In this document: positions 21,717 to 31,227 of the stretch, one piece after another
How positions within the stretch are numbered: the stretch's first letter is position 1
How the letters are laid out: each line of letters opens with the position of its first letter
NCBI RefSeq assembly: GCF_012910805.1
Contig: NZ_WTVK01000037.1
Span: 1 to 57,551, forward strand
DNA length: 57,551 bases
DNA from: Aromatoleum evansii
GTDB lineage: Bacteria > Pseudomonadota > Gammaproteobacteria > Burkholderiales > Rhodocyclaceae
Direction of reading: 5' to 3'
The notes under the pieces: model-generated
What the model was told of the DNA's origin: nothing
Database searches by the model: none
The model's input: the letters and a program-made list of their open reading frames with translations, nothing else
Translations under genes and position numbers: made by a program

Positions 21717-22513
21717 TCGTAATTTCCCTGGATCATCGTCTGGTATTCGGGGCTGTCGGCGAAGCGGCCGCGCAGCTGGGCAGCATAGCTCGCCTCGGCG
21801 TCGCGGTTGCCCAGGCGGCGCGCGGTGCGCAGCCCCAGCCACACCGACTGCGGCGTCGGCTCGCCCTGCTGGTGCAGGTCGACGAGCAGCGCGCTCGCGA
21901 CGTTATAGGTGCCGCGCCGGTAGGCGATGCCGGCGAGCTGGTAGATCGCCTGGCGGTTCGCCGGGTCGGCCTGCACGGCACGGCGGAATTCCGCCTCCGC
22001 CGCAGTGTCGTTGTTCTGGCGCAGATGGCACAGACCGGCGTTGGTGTAGGGCCGCGTCGGGTTGCGGTAGTACGGATTGCGCGCCGCCGAGGCGAGCCGC
22101 GCCAGGCCGTCCGGCACGCTTCCGTTGACGCACTGGAACCAGCCGAAGCTGTTGTTGAACTCGGGGTCGTTGGGCGCAATCTCGAGGGCGCGCAGGAAGT
22201 TCTCGCGCGCCGCGTTGGCGTCGTCGATCGACATGTACACCAGCCCCATCAGGTGATAGGCCGGCGCGTAGTTGGACTGGTTCTGCAGTGCCACGCGCGC
22301 CTCGTCGAGCGCGACGGCGTAGTTGCCGAGCTGGAGGTAGGCGACACCCAGCTCGACGTGAACCTTGGCCGTCGCCTCGCCCTTGCCCGACACGGGCATG
22401 TCCGCCACGGGACGATCCGCAAGCGGCGAGCCGACGGTGTTCATGGTGGCATTGCAGCCGGCGAGCGCCAGCGCGAACAGCGGGAGCGACAGCTTCACGA
22501 AGAGCCGGGTCAT
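21713..22513 (-). CDS. pilF: Type IV pilus biogenesis lipoprotein PilF/PilW
   Basis: Outer-membrane lipoprotein needed to assemble the PilQ secretin. The ATG at 22513 has GGAGG about seven bases upstream and overlaps the rlmN stop (ATGA); the product is 266 residues. The lipobox LALAGC gives acylated Cys20. Tetratricopeptide repeats follow ([34 protein letters not shown]). The coupled rlmN-pilF-rodZ order supports the assignment. Confidence 0.93.
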   Translation of the reverse strand: MTRLFVKLSLPLFALALAGCNATMNTVGSPLADRPVADMPVSGKGEATAKVHVELGVAYLQLGNYAVALDEARVALQNQSNYAPAYHLMGLVYMSIDDANAARENFLRALEIAPNDPEFNNSFGWFQCVNGSVPDGLARLASAARNPYYRNPTRPYTNAGLCHLRQNNDTAAEAEFRRAVQADPANRQAIYQLAGIAYRRGTYNVASALLVDLHQQGEPTPQSVWLGLRTARRLGNRDAEASYAAQLRGRFADSPEYQTMIQGNYE

Positions 22514-23643
22514 GCACGATCCTCCATCGATTTCACCAGGCGAACGGTGCGGCGCGTGCGGTCTTGGACCTGCCCCGCGAGCTGGCCGCAGGCGGCATTG
22601 ACGTCGTCGCCGCGCGTCTTGCGGGTGGTCGTGACGATGCCCGCATCGATCAGGATACCTGCAAAGCGGCGTATGCGTTCCGGCTGGGAGCGGTCGAAGC
22701 CGGAATTCGGGAAGGGGTTGAACGGGATCAGGTTGAACTTGCACGGCACGTCGCGCACGAGGGCGACGAGCGCGCGCGCATGCGCGTCGGAATCATTGAC
22801 GCCGTCGAGCATGACGTATTCGAAGGTCACGAAGTCGCGCGGCGCGCGTTCGAGGTAGCGCCGGCACGCGGCCATCAGCTCGCGCAGCGGGTATTTCTGG
22901 TTGATCGGCACGAGGCGATCGCGCAGCGCGTCGTCGGGCGCGTGCAGCGACACGGCGAGCGCGACCGGGCATTCCTCGCGCAGGCGGTCCATCGCCGGCA
23001 CGATGCCGGAGGTGGACACCGTCACGCGGCGGCGCGACAGGCCGTAGGCGTGGTCGTCGAGCATCAGGCGCAGCGCGGTGACGACGTTGTCGAAGTTCGC
23101 GAGCGGTTCGCCCATGCCCATCATGACGACGTTGCTGATGACGCGGCCGTTGTCCGCATCGCCGTCGGCATCCTTCGCCCCCGCGGGCGTCGCGGTGCCG
23201 CCCAGCAGCTTGTTGGCGAGCCACAGCTGGCCGATGATCTCGGCCGCGCTGAGGTTGCGGTTGAAGCCCTGCTTGCCGGTCGAGCAGAAGGCGCAGTCGA
23301 GCGCGCAGCCGGCCTGCGAGGAGATGCACAGCGTGCCGCGGTTGGTCTCGGGGATGAACACGGCCTCGACCGCATTGGCGTTGCCGACATCCAGCAGCCA
23401 CTTGCGCGTGCCGTCTTCCGAGACGCTGTCACGGATGGCCTGCGGCGGACGGATGCACGCCTCCTGGGCGAGCTTCGCGCGCAGGCTCTTCGCGACGTCG
23501 GTCATGTTGTCGAATTCGGTTTCGCCGAAGCGGTGCATCCAGCGCATCACCTGGCGCGCGCGGAAGGGCTTTTCGCCGCGCTCGGCAAACCAGGCGACGA
23601 GGCCGTCGACGTCGAAATCGAGCAGATTGACCGGTGTTTCCAT
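22510..23643 (-). CDS. rlmN: 23S rRNA/tRNA adenine-C2 methyltransferase RlmN
   Basis: Radical SAM enzyme methylating A2503 of 23S rRNA and A37 of some tRNAs. The 377 residues contain the SAM-cluster motif [20 protein letters not shown] and [17 protein letters not shown]. The catalytic Cys in the C-terminal part is in [11 protein letters not shown]. It starts at an ATG and ends overlapping pilF by four bases. Confidence 0.97.
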   Translation of the reverse strand: METPVNLLDFDVDGLVAWFAERGEKPFRARQVMRWMHRFGETEFDNMTDVAKSLRAKLAQEACIRPPQAIRDSVSEDGTRKWLLDVGNANAVEAVFIPETNRGTLCISSQAGCALDCAFCSTGKQGFNRNLSAAEIIGQLWLANKLLGGTATPAGAKDADGDADNGRVISNVVMMGMGEPLANFDNVVTALRLMLDDHAYGLSRRRVTVSTSGIVPAMDRLREECPVALAVSLHAPDDALRDRLVPINQKYPLRELMAACRRYLERAPRDFVTFEYVMLDGVNDSDAHARALVALVRDVPCKFNLIPFNPFPNSGFDRSQPERIRRFAGILIDAGIVTTTRKTRGDDVNAACGQLAGQVQDRTRRTVRLVKSMEDRA

Positions 23644-23671
23644 GTGTTTCCTGTACTGCCCTCAAAATGCA

Positions 23672-23705
23672 ATCGGCCCGCGACGCACGAAGTGCGCGGG
23701 CCGAT
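23672..23705 (-). terminator. GC-rich hairpin between ndk and rlmN
   Basis: ATCGGCCCGCG and CGCGGGCCGAT form an 11-base perfect stem. On the minus strand only a short T-poor tract (TGCATTTTG) follows. It may attenuate transcription from ndk into rlmN rather than stop it fully. Confidence 0.55.
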
Positions 23706-23728
23706 GCGCGGGCGTAGCCCTGAGAGGC

Positions 23729-24154
23729 TTAGCGGGCGTAAACGTTCATTCCGGGGAAGAAGAACGCGACTTCGACCGCGGCGGTTTCGGGCGCATCCGA
23801 ACCGTGCACGGCGTTGGCGTCGATCGAGTCGGCGAAGTCGGCGCGGATGGTGCCCGGCGCGGCCTTCTTCGGGTCGGTGGCGCCCATCAGGTCACGATTC
23901 TTGGCGATGGCGTTCTCGCCTTCGAGGACCTGGATCATCACCGGACCGGAAACCATGAAGGACACCAGATCCTTGAAGAAGGGGCGCTCCTTGTGCACGG
24001 CGTAGAACTGGCCGGCTTCGCGCTCGGACAGGTGCACCATCTTGGAGGCGACGATCTTCAGCCCCGCATCTTCGAAGCGCTGGTAGATCTTGCCGATCAC
24101 GTTCTTGGCGACGGCGTCGGGCTTGATGATGGACAGGGTGCGTTCGATAGCCAT
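23729..24154 (-). CDS. ndk: Nucleoside diphosphate kinase
   Basis: Moves the gamma-phosphate between nucleoside di- and triphosphates. From the ATG at 24154, with CGGAG upstream, it is 141 residues. The opening [17 protein letters not shown] is typical, and the family's active-site motif appears as [10 protein letters not shown], with the catalytic His. It is the first gene of the minus-strand housekeeping row and is divergent from nifA. Confidence 0.98.
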   Translation of the reverse strand: MAIERTLSIIKPDAVAKNVIGKIYQRFEDAGLKIVASKMVHLSEREAGQFYAVHKERPFFKDLVSFMVSGPVMIQVLEGENAIAKNRDLMGATDPKKAAPGTIRADFADSIDANAVHGSDAPETAAVEVAFFFPGMNVYAR

Positions 24155-24311
24155 TTGAAAAAACTCCGGTTTGAATCGGTCAGCGAAAAATGGGGCGCAA
24201 AAAGCGTAGCTCGCGATTCTAGCAGTTTTTCTTGACGGACTCCCAGCGGGGGAAAATGCAGCCCTCGCGCGAGGCCCTGCCGAATGCGCAAATTTTGCAT
24301 TGCAGCAAAGG

Positions 24312-24326
24312 TGGCGCACTTCTTGC
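24312..24326 (+). promoter_or_regulatory. Sigma-54 promoter of nifA
   Basis: TGGCGC-ACTTC-TTGC shows GG-N10-GC spacing, 40 bases before the nifA ATG. No TGT-N10-ACA site is seen upstream in the 211-base ndk-nifA gap. A short AT-rich dyad (GCAAA-T-TTTGC, near 24287-24297) lies just before it and could bind IHF or an activator. Confidence 0.75.
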
Positions 24327-24365
24327 GGAAGACCATGGGACAAACATGGACATAGAGGCTCCGCC

Positions 24366-26006
24366 ATGACGCATTCGGGGAATTACCGCCGCACATCCGA
24401 CATCGATCTGCTGACAATTTACGAGATCAGCAAGGTTCTGACTTCATCGCTGGACTTCAGGCAGTGCGTACACAGCGTGCTGCGCCTGCTGCTGACGCAG
24501 TTGCACATGCGCCACGCGCTGGTCGGCCTGGTGCAGGCGGACGAACAGCTGCACATTCTTGGTGCGGCGGGCGTGCCCTGGCCGATGAGCGAGGCGCCCG
24601 TTCTCGACCCCGGCGTGGGGGTGATCTCCAAGGTTCTGCGCAGCGGCTCGCCGATCGTGATCCCCGACATCGCCGCGGACGCGAATTTCACCAATCGCAC
24701 CGGGCGCGACCCGCAGCAGCTCGCACGGGTGTCCTACGTCGTCGTGCCGCTCAAGCTCGACCGCGAGGTGATCGGCATCCTCTCGGCGGACCGTCATCCC
24801 GACGCCGAGCAGCCGGTCAACTTCGAGCGCGACGTGCGCATCCTGTCCCTGGTCGCGAACCTGCTGGCGCAGACTTACCGGCTGCAGCAGTCGGTGGCGG
24901 CGGACCGGCAGGTGCTGATCGAGGAGTCCGCCCGCCTGCAGAAGCAGCTGCAGGGGAGCTACGACATCGAGAACGTGGTGGGGCGCTCGAAGCGCATGAA
25001 GGAGGTGTTCGCGGACGTGCATCAGGCCGCCCCGTCCGGCGCAACGGTGCTGCTGCGCGGCGAGTCGGGCACCGGCAAGGAGGCGATCGCGCATGCGATC
25101 CATTACTTGTCGCCGCGCGCGAAGGGACCGTTCGTGAAGCTGAACTGTGCGGCGCTGCCCGAGACGCTGCTGGAGTCGGAGCTGTTCGGCCACGAGAAAG
25201 GTGCTTTCACCGGTGCGACTTCGGAGCGCAAGGGGCGTTTCGAGCTCGCCAAGGGGGGCACGATCTTCCTCGACGAGATCGGCGACATCTCGCCGGCCTT
25301 CCAGGCGAAGCTGCTGCGCGTGCTGCAGGAGCAGGAGTTCGAGCGCGTTGGCGGCAACAAGACGCTGCGCGCCGACGTGCGGCTGGTGGCGGCGACCAAC
25401 CGCAACCTGGAGGAGATGGTGCAGAAGAACGAGTTCCGCGCCGACTTGTATTTCCGCCTCAATGTGGTGACGATCTTCATGCCGTCCTTGCGCGAGCGCA
25501 AGGATGACATTCCGCTGCTGGTGGATTTCTTCCTCGATCGCTTCAACCGCGAGAATCGCCGCCAGCTGACGATCACGCCCGGCGCGCTGGAGATCCTGAT
25601 GCGGTGCAACTGGCCGGGGAACGTGCGCGAGTTGGAGAACTGCATCCAGCGCGCGGCGACGATGACGCGCTCGAACACGATCCGCGAAGTGGATATGCGC
25701 TGCCAGAAGGGGCAGTGCTTCTCGGCGGTATTGCTGGAGAGCGCGCAGTCGCGGGCATGTTTTCCGGTGATCGGGATGCCGGCGCGCAGTACGCCGCCCG
25801 CGCGGGCGATGCCTGCAGCTCCGGCAGGAGATGCGGGCGATGACATCGCGGCCGGGAGGGCGCCGACCAGCGAGCGCGAGCGCCTGGTCGATGCGATGGA
25901 GCGCTGTGGCTGGGTGCAGGCGAAAGCGGCGCGGATGCTGGGGCTCACGCCGCGGCAGATCGGCTATGCGCTGAGGAAGTACAACGTGGAGGTGAAGCAG
26001 CTGTGA
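24366..26006 (+). CDS. nifA: NifA, sigma-54 activator of nif genes, oxygen-sensitive type
   Basis: Master activator of the nif regulon. From the ATG at 24366, with AGAGG upstream, it is 546 residues. It has an N-terminal GAF domain (about 25-180), then AAA+ with Walker A GESGTGKE, the sigma-54 contact loop GAFTGA and Walker [10 protein letters not shown], then a linker and a C-terminal Fis-type HTH ([19 protein letters not shown]). The linker carries CQKGQC (Cys446 and Cys451), the CX4C motif of NifA proteins that sense oxygen directly, as in Azospirillum and Herbaspirillum. No nifL lies beside it. Confidence 0.97.
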   Translation: MTHSGNYRRTSDIDLLTIYEISKVLTSSLDFRQCVHSVLRLLLTQLHMRHALVGLVQADEQLHILGAAGVPWPMSEAPVLDPGVGVISKVLRSGSPIVIPDIAADANFTNRTGRDPQQLARVSYVVVPLKLDREVIGILSADRHPDAEQPVNFERDVRILSLVANLLAQTYRLQQSVAADRQVLIEESARLQKQLQGSYDIENVVGRSKRMKEVFADVHQAAPSGATVLLRGESGTGKEAIAHAIHYLSPRAKGPFVKLNCAALPETLLESELFGHEKGAFTGATSERKGRFELAKGGTIFLDEIGDISPAFQAKLLRVLQEQEFERVGGNKTLRADVRLVAATNRNLEEMVQKNEFRADLYFRLNVVTIFMPSLRERKDDIPLLVDFFLDRFNRENRRQLTITPGALEILMRCNWPGNVRELENCIQRAATMTRSNTIREVDMRCQKGQCFSAVLLESAQSRACFPVIGMPARSTPPARAMPAAPAGDAGDDIAAGRAPTSERERLVDAMERCGWVQAKAARMLGLTPRQIGYALRKYNVEVKQL

Positions 26007-26100
26007 CGGCCGGGGGACTCGCTCCGAGGCAGAGGTGGCTTCGACCCGCCCGAGCGCGGGGAACTCCCCTTCGGGCAGGCGCTCGCGGCCTGCGGCTTCC

Positions 26101-26197
26101 CGGATCGGGGCGGCTTGCGGGGGCGGCGACGCAAACTCGCCGGCTGCGCCGGCTCAGACATGCGTCGCCTTCATCCCCCGCAAGCCGCCCCGATCCG
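26101..26197. repeat. Long nested palindrome downstream of nifA
   Basis: A perfect 23-base inverted repeat spans 26101-26123 and 26175-26197 (core GGGGCGGCTTGCGGGGG). Inside it are GGCGACGCA and TGCGTCGCC, then GCCGG/CCGGC at the tip, so the whole 97 bases can fold as one hairpin. It sits in the 259-base gap between the convergent nifA and the unknown gene. A bidirectional terminator or a REP-type element would both fit. Confidence 0.8.
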
Positions 26198-26265
26198 GCG
26201 CTCACGACAGCCCGGCGGAGAGCCCCCCGCACTCGGGCTGCGTGAGTGCATTGTTCGTCGGCCGA

Positions 26266-26835
26266 TTACACCGGCCGGTTGTCGGCGACCTTCACCGGCC
26301 CCATCTCGGCCAGTGCCTGCGCGTACTCGGCGCGCGGGAAGCCGCCGCCGATCTTCGCGGCGGCATCGACGATGGCGTCGATCTTGCCCTCGGAGGACAT
26401 CTTCTTGAGATCGCCCTTTTCCAGGTACAGGAGGTCGAGGAGCTCGTTGTATACGGTCGCCTCGTCGAGGGGGAGGACGTGGTAGCTCACGCTGTCGATG
26501 TCGAGCAGGTACTTCTTCGAGATGTCGACGTTGCCCGCGAAGATGAAGTATTTGCCCGCCGGGACAAGCGCGGCGCCGAAGGTGGCGCGGACCTCGTCGA
26601 GGTGCGCAAGCGAGTCGACGTGCAGGGCGAGGAAGCTGACGGTTTCGCCTTCGACGGCGAGGATGACCTGGTCGGCCTTGATCTCTGGGGGGCGTTTTTC
26701 GCCCGCGACCGAAGGCGGGAACTTGAGGCCGAGTTCGCCGCGGAAGCCATAGCGGGCGGTCTTGGCAGTGGGCCCGGAGAAGGTCGGGGACAGGAGCTTG
26801 CCGTCGAGGGCGCTGAAGAGGGTGGGCTGGGTCAT
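26266..26835 (-). CDS. Unrecognised 189-residue protein, probable nif-regulon member
   Basis: I do not recognise this family. From the ATG at 26835 it starts MTQPTLFSALDGKLLSPTF and is soluble, with no signal peptide, membrane helix or Cys cluster. Its centre (DQVILAVEGETVSFLALHVD, YFIFAGNVDIS) looks beta-rich and the C-terminal 60 residues look helical. The gene is convergent with nifA. Upstream are a GG-N10-GC promoter (26872-26887) and a TGT-N10-ACA site (26950-26965), which suggests NifA control. In-frame codons further upstream reach 27090 but cross those sites and have no ribosome site. Confidence 0.75.
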   Translation of the reverse strand: MTQPTLFSALDGKLLSPTFSGPTAKTARYGFRGELGLKFPPSVAGEKRPPEIKADQVILAVEGETVSFLALHVDSLAHLDEVRATFGAALVPAGKYFIFAGNVDISKKYLLDIDSVSYHVLPLDEATVYNELLDLLYLEKGDLKKMSSEGKIDAIVDAAAKIGGGFPRAEYAQALAEMGPVKVADNRPV

Positions 26836-26871
26836 GGCACGGTCTCGCGTGGTGATTGGTCGAGCCCGTGC

Positions 26872-26887
26872 AGCGAGAACCATGCCA
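26872..26887 (-). promoter_or_regulatory. Candidate sigma-54 promoter of the unknown gene
   Basis: On the minus strand TGGCAT-GGTTC-TCGC gives GG-N10-GC. The -12 box has TCGC rather than the usual TTGC, so it is weaker than the other nif promoters here. A NifA-type site lies 63 bases upstream, a normal distance. Confidence 0.5.
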
Positions 26888-26949
26888 CCGGTTTCTTTCC
26901 GTGTAATTGGCTCATTCGCGCCCGGCACGGCGGGGATTTGTCGCGACAA

Positions 26950-26965
26950 TGTGCGGTATCTGACA
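26950..26965. promoter_or_regulatory. NifA upstream activator site
   Basis: TGT-GCGGTATCTG-ACA matches TGT-N10-ACA. It lies between the unknown gene and the diguanylate cyclase. Only the minus side has a sigma-54-like promoter at a suitable distance. Confidence 0.6.
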
Positions 26966-27059
26966 GACAGCGTGCGATTGCAACGCGAATGGGTAATGCC
27001 GCCACTGACAGGCGAGAGGTCCATGTGACAATAGTAAGCTGTCTGACGAGCCTGTAACG

Positions 27060-28538
27060 ATGCCGAATCCCGCGCGCCCGGACGACCCACCCCTCCTGAA
27101 CGTGCCGCGCCAGCGCGTCCGCATCGTCGCGACGATGGCGATCATGGTGCTGGCGGGGCTGTTTGGTTGGTACGGCGTTGCCGACCGCCGCACGATCATG
27201 GACGAGGGCGTCGAGGCGGCCGAGCAGATGGCGAGCCAGACCGCGCTGATCGCCGCGGGAACGCTGGAGGCGGGCGAGCAGTTGCTCCACGCGATGGAGC
27301 TGCTCGTGAAGCCGCCGGTCGCGGACGGCCGTCCGGACCCCGACGCGGTACGCGCGGCACTGCTGGATCTGCGCGCCGCGGCGCCGCACCTGATGGATCT
27401 GCTGATCCTGTCCGGCGACGGACGTATCGTGCACTGGACGGGCTCCGGCACACCGCCCCCCGTCGCGGAACGCGAGTATTTCACCGCTCACCTCGAGGGC
27501 GGCAGCCGGCTCTATGTCGGCCCACCACAGCTGTCGAAGGTACATGCCGGCCGATGGTTCTTCGCATTGAGCGAAGCCCTGCGCGACCCGGCGGGCGCTC
27601 TCACCAATGTCCTCGTCGTGATCATCGACGTCGGCCTGCTGCGCGAGCGGCTGACGCTGCGCAACCCGCGCACCGGTATCAGCCAGGCGCTGCTCACCGA
27701 GGACGCCCGCGTGTATTCGCGCACCCCCGATCACGAACGCCACGTCGGCAAGCAGTTGCCGCTCTCGGCCGAACGCGCCGGGCTATCCGCCGACCAGCCC
27801 TACGCAAGCACGGTGACTGTTTCGCCGCTCGACGGGCAGGAACGCATCGTCGCCTACCAGCACCTCCGCCGCTACCCGATGGTGGCCGCGGCGACCCTGC
27901 CGGTCGCCGAACTTCTCGCGCCGTGGCGCAAGAGAATGACCATCGCATGTCTACTGTGGCTGGCGCTGAGTGCAGCGATCGTCGCTATCGCGCTGCGCGC
28001 AGCGGCGATAAGCCGCATCCAGCAGGAACAGGCGAGCCTCGACGGACTCACGGGGGTGTATAACCGGCGCTCGATCATGGCGCATGCGGATGAGTTCGCG
28101 CGTGCGCTCGATCGCCGCGGCGAACTGTCGATGCTGATGATAGACATCGACCACTTCAAGGAAATTAACGACACCTACGGCCATCTGGCCGGCGACGACG
28201 CGATCCGCCGCATCTCGCAACTGCTGCGCGACGAGGTGCGTGGAAGCGATATCGTCGGGCGCTACGGCGGCGAGGAGTTTCTCGTCCTGATGCCCGACAC
28301 CGGCACGGAGGGGGCGACCCACGTGGCGGAGAAGCTGCGGGCAGCCGTCGCAGCGCAAGTCACGACGCCGACGATGGTCACGATCAGCGTCGGGGTCGCG
28401 ACGAGTGCGCGCGGGGAACGGTCGCTCGAACCCACCCTCGCACGCGCCGACGCCGCGCTTTACGCGGCCAAGCAGGCTGGTCGCAACTGTGTGCGTGTCG
28501 CCGAGCCCGCCAGCGAACCCGCCGGCGCCGCGGGCTGA
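27060..28538 (+). CDS. Membrane diguanylate cyclase with periplasmic sensor
   Basis: Makes cyclic di-GMP from GTP. The 492 residues contain a membrane helix (about 21-40), a periplasmic region of roughly 250 residues of the Cache type, a second helix (MTIACLLWLALSAAIVAIAL) and a GGDEF domain. The active motif is GGEEF, and an inhibitory-site RGSD lies five residues before it, so it should be active and feedback-controlled. It is divergent from the unknown gene and upstream of nifB. No sigma-54 promoter was found for it. The ligand is unknown. Confidence 0.93.
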   Translation: MPNPARPDDPPLLNVPRQRVRIVATMAIMVLAGLFGWYGVADRRTIMDEGVEAAEQMASQTALIAAGTLEAGEQLLHAMELLVKPPVADGRPDPDAVRAALLDLRAAAPHLMDLLILSGDGRIVHWTGSGTPPPVAEREYFTAHLEGGSRLYVGPPQLSKVHAGRWFFALSEALRDPAGALTNVLVVIIDVGLLRERLTLRNPRTGISQALLTEDARVYSRTPDHERHVGKQLPLSAERAGLSADQPYASTVTVSPLDGQERIVAYQHLRRYPMVAAATLPVAELLAPWRKRMTIACLLWLALSAAIVAIALRAAAISRIQQEQASLDGLTGVYNRRSIMAHADEFARALDRRGELSMLMIDIDHFKEINDTYGHLAGDDAIRRISQLLRDEVRGSDIVGRYGGEEFLVLMPDTGTEGATHVAEKLRAAVAAQVTTPTMVTISVGVATSARGERSLEPTLARADAALYAAKQAGRNCVRVAEPASEPAGAAG

Positions 28539-28575
28539 TCGGCGACCGGGGTGAGAGTGTCGCGCTTGCGCCGCG

Positions 28576-28591
28576 ATTGTCCCGAACCGGA
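28576..28591. promoter_or_regulatory. NifA upstream activator site of nifB
   Basis: TGT-CCCGAACCGG-ACA matches TGT-N10-ACA, 71 bases upstream of the nifB -24 box. Confidence 0.85.
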
Positions 28592-28662
28592 CACAGGCGA
28601 GGCGATCCATCAGACCCAATCAAGTCATTAACAATCAACAGCTTAACCCCCACGCAGGCGAG

Positions 28663-28678
28663 TGGCACGGGCATTGCA
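28663..28678 (+). promoter_or_regulatory. Sigma-54 promoter of nifB
   Basis: TGGCAC-GGGCA-TTGCA is a full consensus -24/-12 element. Transcription should start near 28689, about 45 bases before the nifB ATG. Confidence 0.92.
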
Positions 28679-28733
28679 CTGAGGGTATCGATGGCGCAGC
28701 CGCGCCGAACCCACATGCCCGAGGGAGAATGCC

Positions 28734-30242
28734 ATGCCTGCGCCCCTGCCGTTCGCGTCACCGTCGCCCGCAGTCCCTGCCCGCCGCGTGATCCCGCTTG
28801 CGCCGGCCGGCGTCGCGGGGCGCGGCGGCACCTGCGGGACGGCGACCAAAGGCGGCTGCGGTTCGGGCAGTTCCGCCGGCCTGCCCCGGCACATCCTCGA
28901 CCGGGTGCATGATCACCCCTGCTACAGCGCCGAGGCGCATCACCACTTCGCGCGCATGCATGTCGCCGTCGCCCCCGGCTGCAACATCCAGTGCAACTAC
29001 TGCAACCGCAAGTACGACTGTGCGAACGAGAGCCGGCCGGGGGTGGTGTCGGAGAAGCTGACGCCGGAGCTGGCGGCGAAGAAGGTGCTCGCGGTGGCCG
29101 CGCGGATTCCGCAGCTGTCGGTGGTGGGCGTCGCGGGGCCGGGCGACGCGCTGGCGATCCCGGAGAAGACCTTCCGCACCTTCGAGCTGATCAGGGAGGC
29201 GGCGCCGGACATCCGGCTGTGCCTGTCGACCAACGGGCTCGCGCTGCCCGACCACGTCGAGCGCATCAAGGCGCTGGGCGTGGACCACGTGACGATCACG
29301 ATCAACATGATCGACCCGGCGGTCGGCGCGCAGATCTATCCGTGGATCTTCTTCGATCACAAGCGCCGGCGCGGGCTGGAGGCGGCGCGCATCCTGCACG
29401 AGCGGCAGATGCTGGGGCTGGAGATGCTGGTCGCCGCCGACGTGCTGGTGAAGGTCAATTCGGTGATGATCCCCGGCATCAACGACCGCCACCTCGCCGA
29501 GGTGAACGAGGCGGTGAAGTCGCGCGGTGCCTTCCTCCACAACATCATGCCGCTGATCTCGGATCCGACGCACGGCACGCATTTCGGCCTGACCGGCCAG
29601 CGCGGGCCGACGCCGGCGGAGTTGAAGGCGCTGCAGGACGCGTGCGAGGGCGAGATGCAGATGATGCGCCACTGCCGCCAGTGCCGCGCCGATGCGGTGG
29701 GGATGCTGGGAGAGGACCGCGGCGCGGAGTTCACGTCGCACAACATCGACGCGATCGCGGCCGGGGTCGATGCAGCGGCGGTTGCCGAATCGCGCGCGGC
29801 CTATCGCAGCTTCGTCGAGCGCGAGCGTGCGGACCGCGATGCGGCGACGGAAAGCGCCCAGGCGCGGCTCGGGACGACGGCCGAGACGCGGCTGGTCGCG
29901 GTGGCGACCAAGGGATCGGGGCGGATCAACCAGCACTTCGGCCACGCCGAGGAGTTCCAGGTGTACGAGGTGTCGGCGGCCGGCGCGAAGTTCGTCGGCC
30001 ATCGCAAGGTGTCGCTGTACTGCCAGGGCGGCTACGAGGACGACAAGGCGATGCCGGGCATCGTCGAAGCGCTCGCGGGCTGCGGCGCGGTGTTCGTCGC
30101 GAAGATCGGCCACTGTCCGCGCAAGGACCTCACGGCGGCGGGCATCGCCGCGGTGGAGGACTACGCGCATGACTACATCGAGGCCTCGCTGATCGACTGG
30201 TTCGCGAAGTCGGTCGCGGGCGCCACCACCATCGCCGCCTGA
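28734..30242 (+). CDS. nifB: NifB, nitrogenase cofactor maturase
   Basis: Radical SAM enzyme that builds NifB-co, the 8Fe-9S-C core of the iron-molybdenum cofactor. The 502 residues have a Gly/Cys-rich leader, then the SAM-cluster motif CNIQCNYC (Cys83, Cys87, Cys90) and the radical SAM barrel. A C-terminal NifX-like domain follows from about residue 385 ([16 protein letters not shown]), so this is the two-domain form that can store its product. GGGAG precedes the ATG. It heads the nifB-hesB-nifZ-nifT unit. Confidence 0.97.
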   Translation: MPAPLPFASPSPAVPARRVIPLAPAGVAGRGGTCGTATKGGCGSGSSAGLPRHILDRVHDHPCYSAEAHHHFARMHVAVAPGCNIQCNYCNRKYDCANESRPGVVSEKLTPELAAKKVLAVAARIPQLSVVGVAGPGDALAIPEKTFRTFELIREAAPDIRLCLSTNGLALPDHVERIKALGVDHVTITINMIDPAVGAQIYPWIFFDHKRRRGLEAARILHERQMLGLEMLVAADVLVKVNSVMIPGINDRHLAEVNEAVKSRGAFLHNIMPLISDPTHGTHFGLTGQRGPTPAELKALQDACEGEMQMMRHCRQCRADAVGMLGEDRGAEFTSHNIDAIAAGVDAAAVAESRAAYRSFVERERADRDAATESAQARLGTTAETRLVAVATKGSGRINQHFGHAEEFQVYEVSAAGAKFVGHRKVSLYCQGGYEDDKAMPGIVEALAGCGAVFVAKIGHCPRKDLTAAGIAAVEDYAHDYIEASLIDWFAKSVAGATTIAA

Positions 30243-30257
30243 AGGAGGACCCAAAGC

Positions 30258-30647
30258 ATGTGCGTGACCCTCACCCCCGCCGCCGCGAGCTTCATGAAGC
30301 GCATCGTGCGCTTCGGCGGCGGCAGCGCCGACAGCGGCTTCCGGCTGTCCGTGCAGCCCGGCGGCTGTTCGGGTTTCGATTCGAATTTCACCGTCGAGAC
30401 CGCCCCGGCCGCGGGCGACGCGGTGATCGAACAGCTCGGCGTGCGCCTCTTCCTCACCGAGGCGAGCTGCGCGCTGCTGCGCGGCTACACGGTGGATTTC
30501 ACCGAGAACAGCATCGACAGCCGCCTGAGCTACCGCAAGGAGGGCGCGCCGGAGGCCTGCGGCTGCGGGTCCGGCGAGCGGCAGCGGGCGGGCGCCTCGG
30601 TTGCGGTGACGTTCTTCAAGCCTGACGGCAGCTGCCGGAAGACATAG
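30258..30647 (+). CDS. HesB/IscA-type iron-sulfur carrier of the nif cluster
   Basis: A-type iron-sulfur carrier, likely feeding clusters to nitrogenase maturation. The 129-residue protein has the family's three cysteines: Cys37 in PGGCSGF, and Cys101 and Cys103 in ACGCGSG. It is about 20 residues longer than housekeeping IscA, with an extra C-terminal segment ending in another Cys. A strong AGGAGG site lies nine bases upstream. Its place directly after nifB matches the nif-specific HesB-like genes of other diazotrophs. Confidence 0.88.
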   Translation: MCVTLTPAAASFMKRIVRFGGGSADSGFRLSVQPGGCSGFDSNFTVETAPAAGDAVIEQLGVRLFLTEASCALLRGYTVDFTENSIDSRLSYRKEGAPEACGCGSGERQRAGASVAVTFFKPDGSCRKT

Positions 30648-30656
30648 GAGGCGGCC

Positions 30657-30989
30657 ATGTTCGCGCGCGATTCGGACATCGTGGAACTCGAAGGCCCGCC
30701 CGCCTTCGACTACGGCGAAAAGGTCATCTCGCGGAAGAACGTCAGGAACGACGGCACCTTCCAAGGCCGCGAGATCGGCGACGTGCTGGTGAAGAAAGGC
30801 GACGTCGGCTACGTGAAGAGCATCGGCACCTTCCTGCAACAGTTCTACATCTATGGCATCGACTTCGTCGACCGGGGCTACGTGGTGGGCATGAAGGGAC
30901 GCGAACTGCGCTCGCTCGACGCGCCCTCGCCCGGCCCCTACGACGAGGACGACGCGCTCCATTTCGACGAAGAGGAAACAATCCGATGA
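30657..30989 (+). CDS. nifZ: NifZ, nitrogenase MoFe-protein maturation
   Basis: Helps form the second P-cluster of the MoFe protein in Azotobacter. The 110 residues contain the conserved NifZ block (YGEKVISRKNVRNDGTF, KGDVGYVKSIGTFLQQFYIY) and an acidic C-terminal tail. AGGAGG precedes the ATG. Its stop overlaps the nifT start (ATGA). Confidence 0.95.
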   Translation: MFARDSDIVELEGPPAFDYGEKVISRKNVRNDGTFQGREIGDVLVKKGDVGYVKSIGTFLQQFYIYGIDFVDRGYVVGMKGRELRSLDAPSPGPYDEDDALHFDEEETIR

Positions 30990-31198
30990 AAGTCACCGTG
31001 CGCAGGGAAGCCGCCGGCCATTATTCGATCTACGTGGCGAAGAAGGATCTCGAGGCGCGCATCGTGAGCGCCGAGCAACCGGCCATCTGGGGCGGCAGAG
31101 TGGAGCTCGACAACGGCTGGACGCTGGAGATGCCGGCGCTGGCGGCCGACACCCGGCTGCCGATCACCGTCGAGGCGCGACGGCTCGGCGAAGGCTGA
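30986..31198 (+). CDS. nifT: NifT/FixU small protein
   Basis: A 70-residue beta-rich protein of the NifT/FixT family. Its role is unproven and it is dispensable where tested. The opening MKVTVRREAAGHYSIYVAKK and the NGWTLEMP block are typical. It overlaps nifZ by four bases and ends the nifB unit; the next gene is convergent and begins 29 bases on. No clear terminator is visible between them. Confidence 0.92.
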   Translation: MKVTVRREAAGHYSIYVAKKDLEARIVSAEQPAIWGGRVELDNGWTLEMPALAADTRLPITVEARRLGEG

Positions 31199-31227
31199 GA
31201 CCGCCCGCGCAACAGCGAACGAGGCGT

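Noticed and set aside
27000-27060. A sigma-54 promoter for the diguanylate cyclase
   Set aside because: No GG-N10-GC with a reasonable -24 or -12 box is present on the plus strand between the NifA site and the ATG.
26266-27090. A 274-residue version of the unknown gene
   Set aside because: The extra 85 residues would cross the candidate promoter and NifA site and lack a ribosome site; the ATG at 26835 starts the ordered-looking protein.
28758-30962. 734-codon open frame on the minus strand opposite nifB, hesB and nifZ
   Set aside because: Composition is Arg/His/Val-rich and it crosses three well-supported genes and their ribosome sites.
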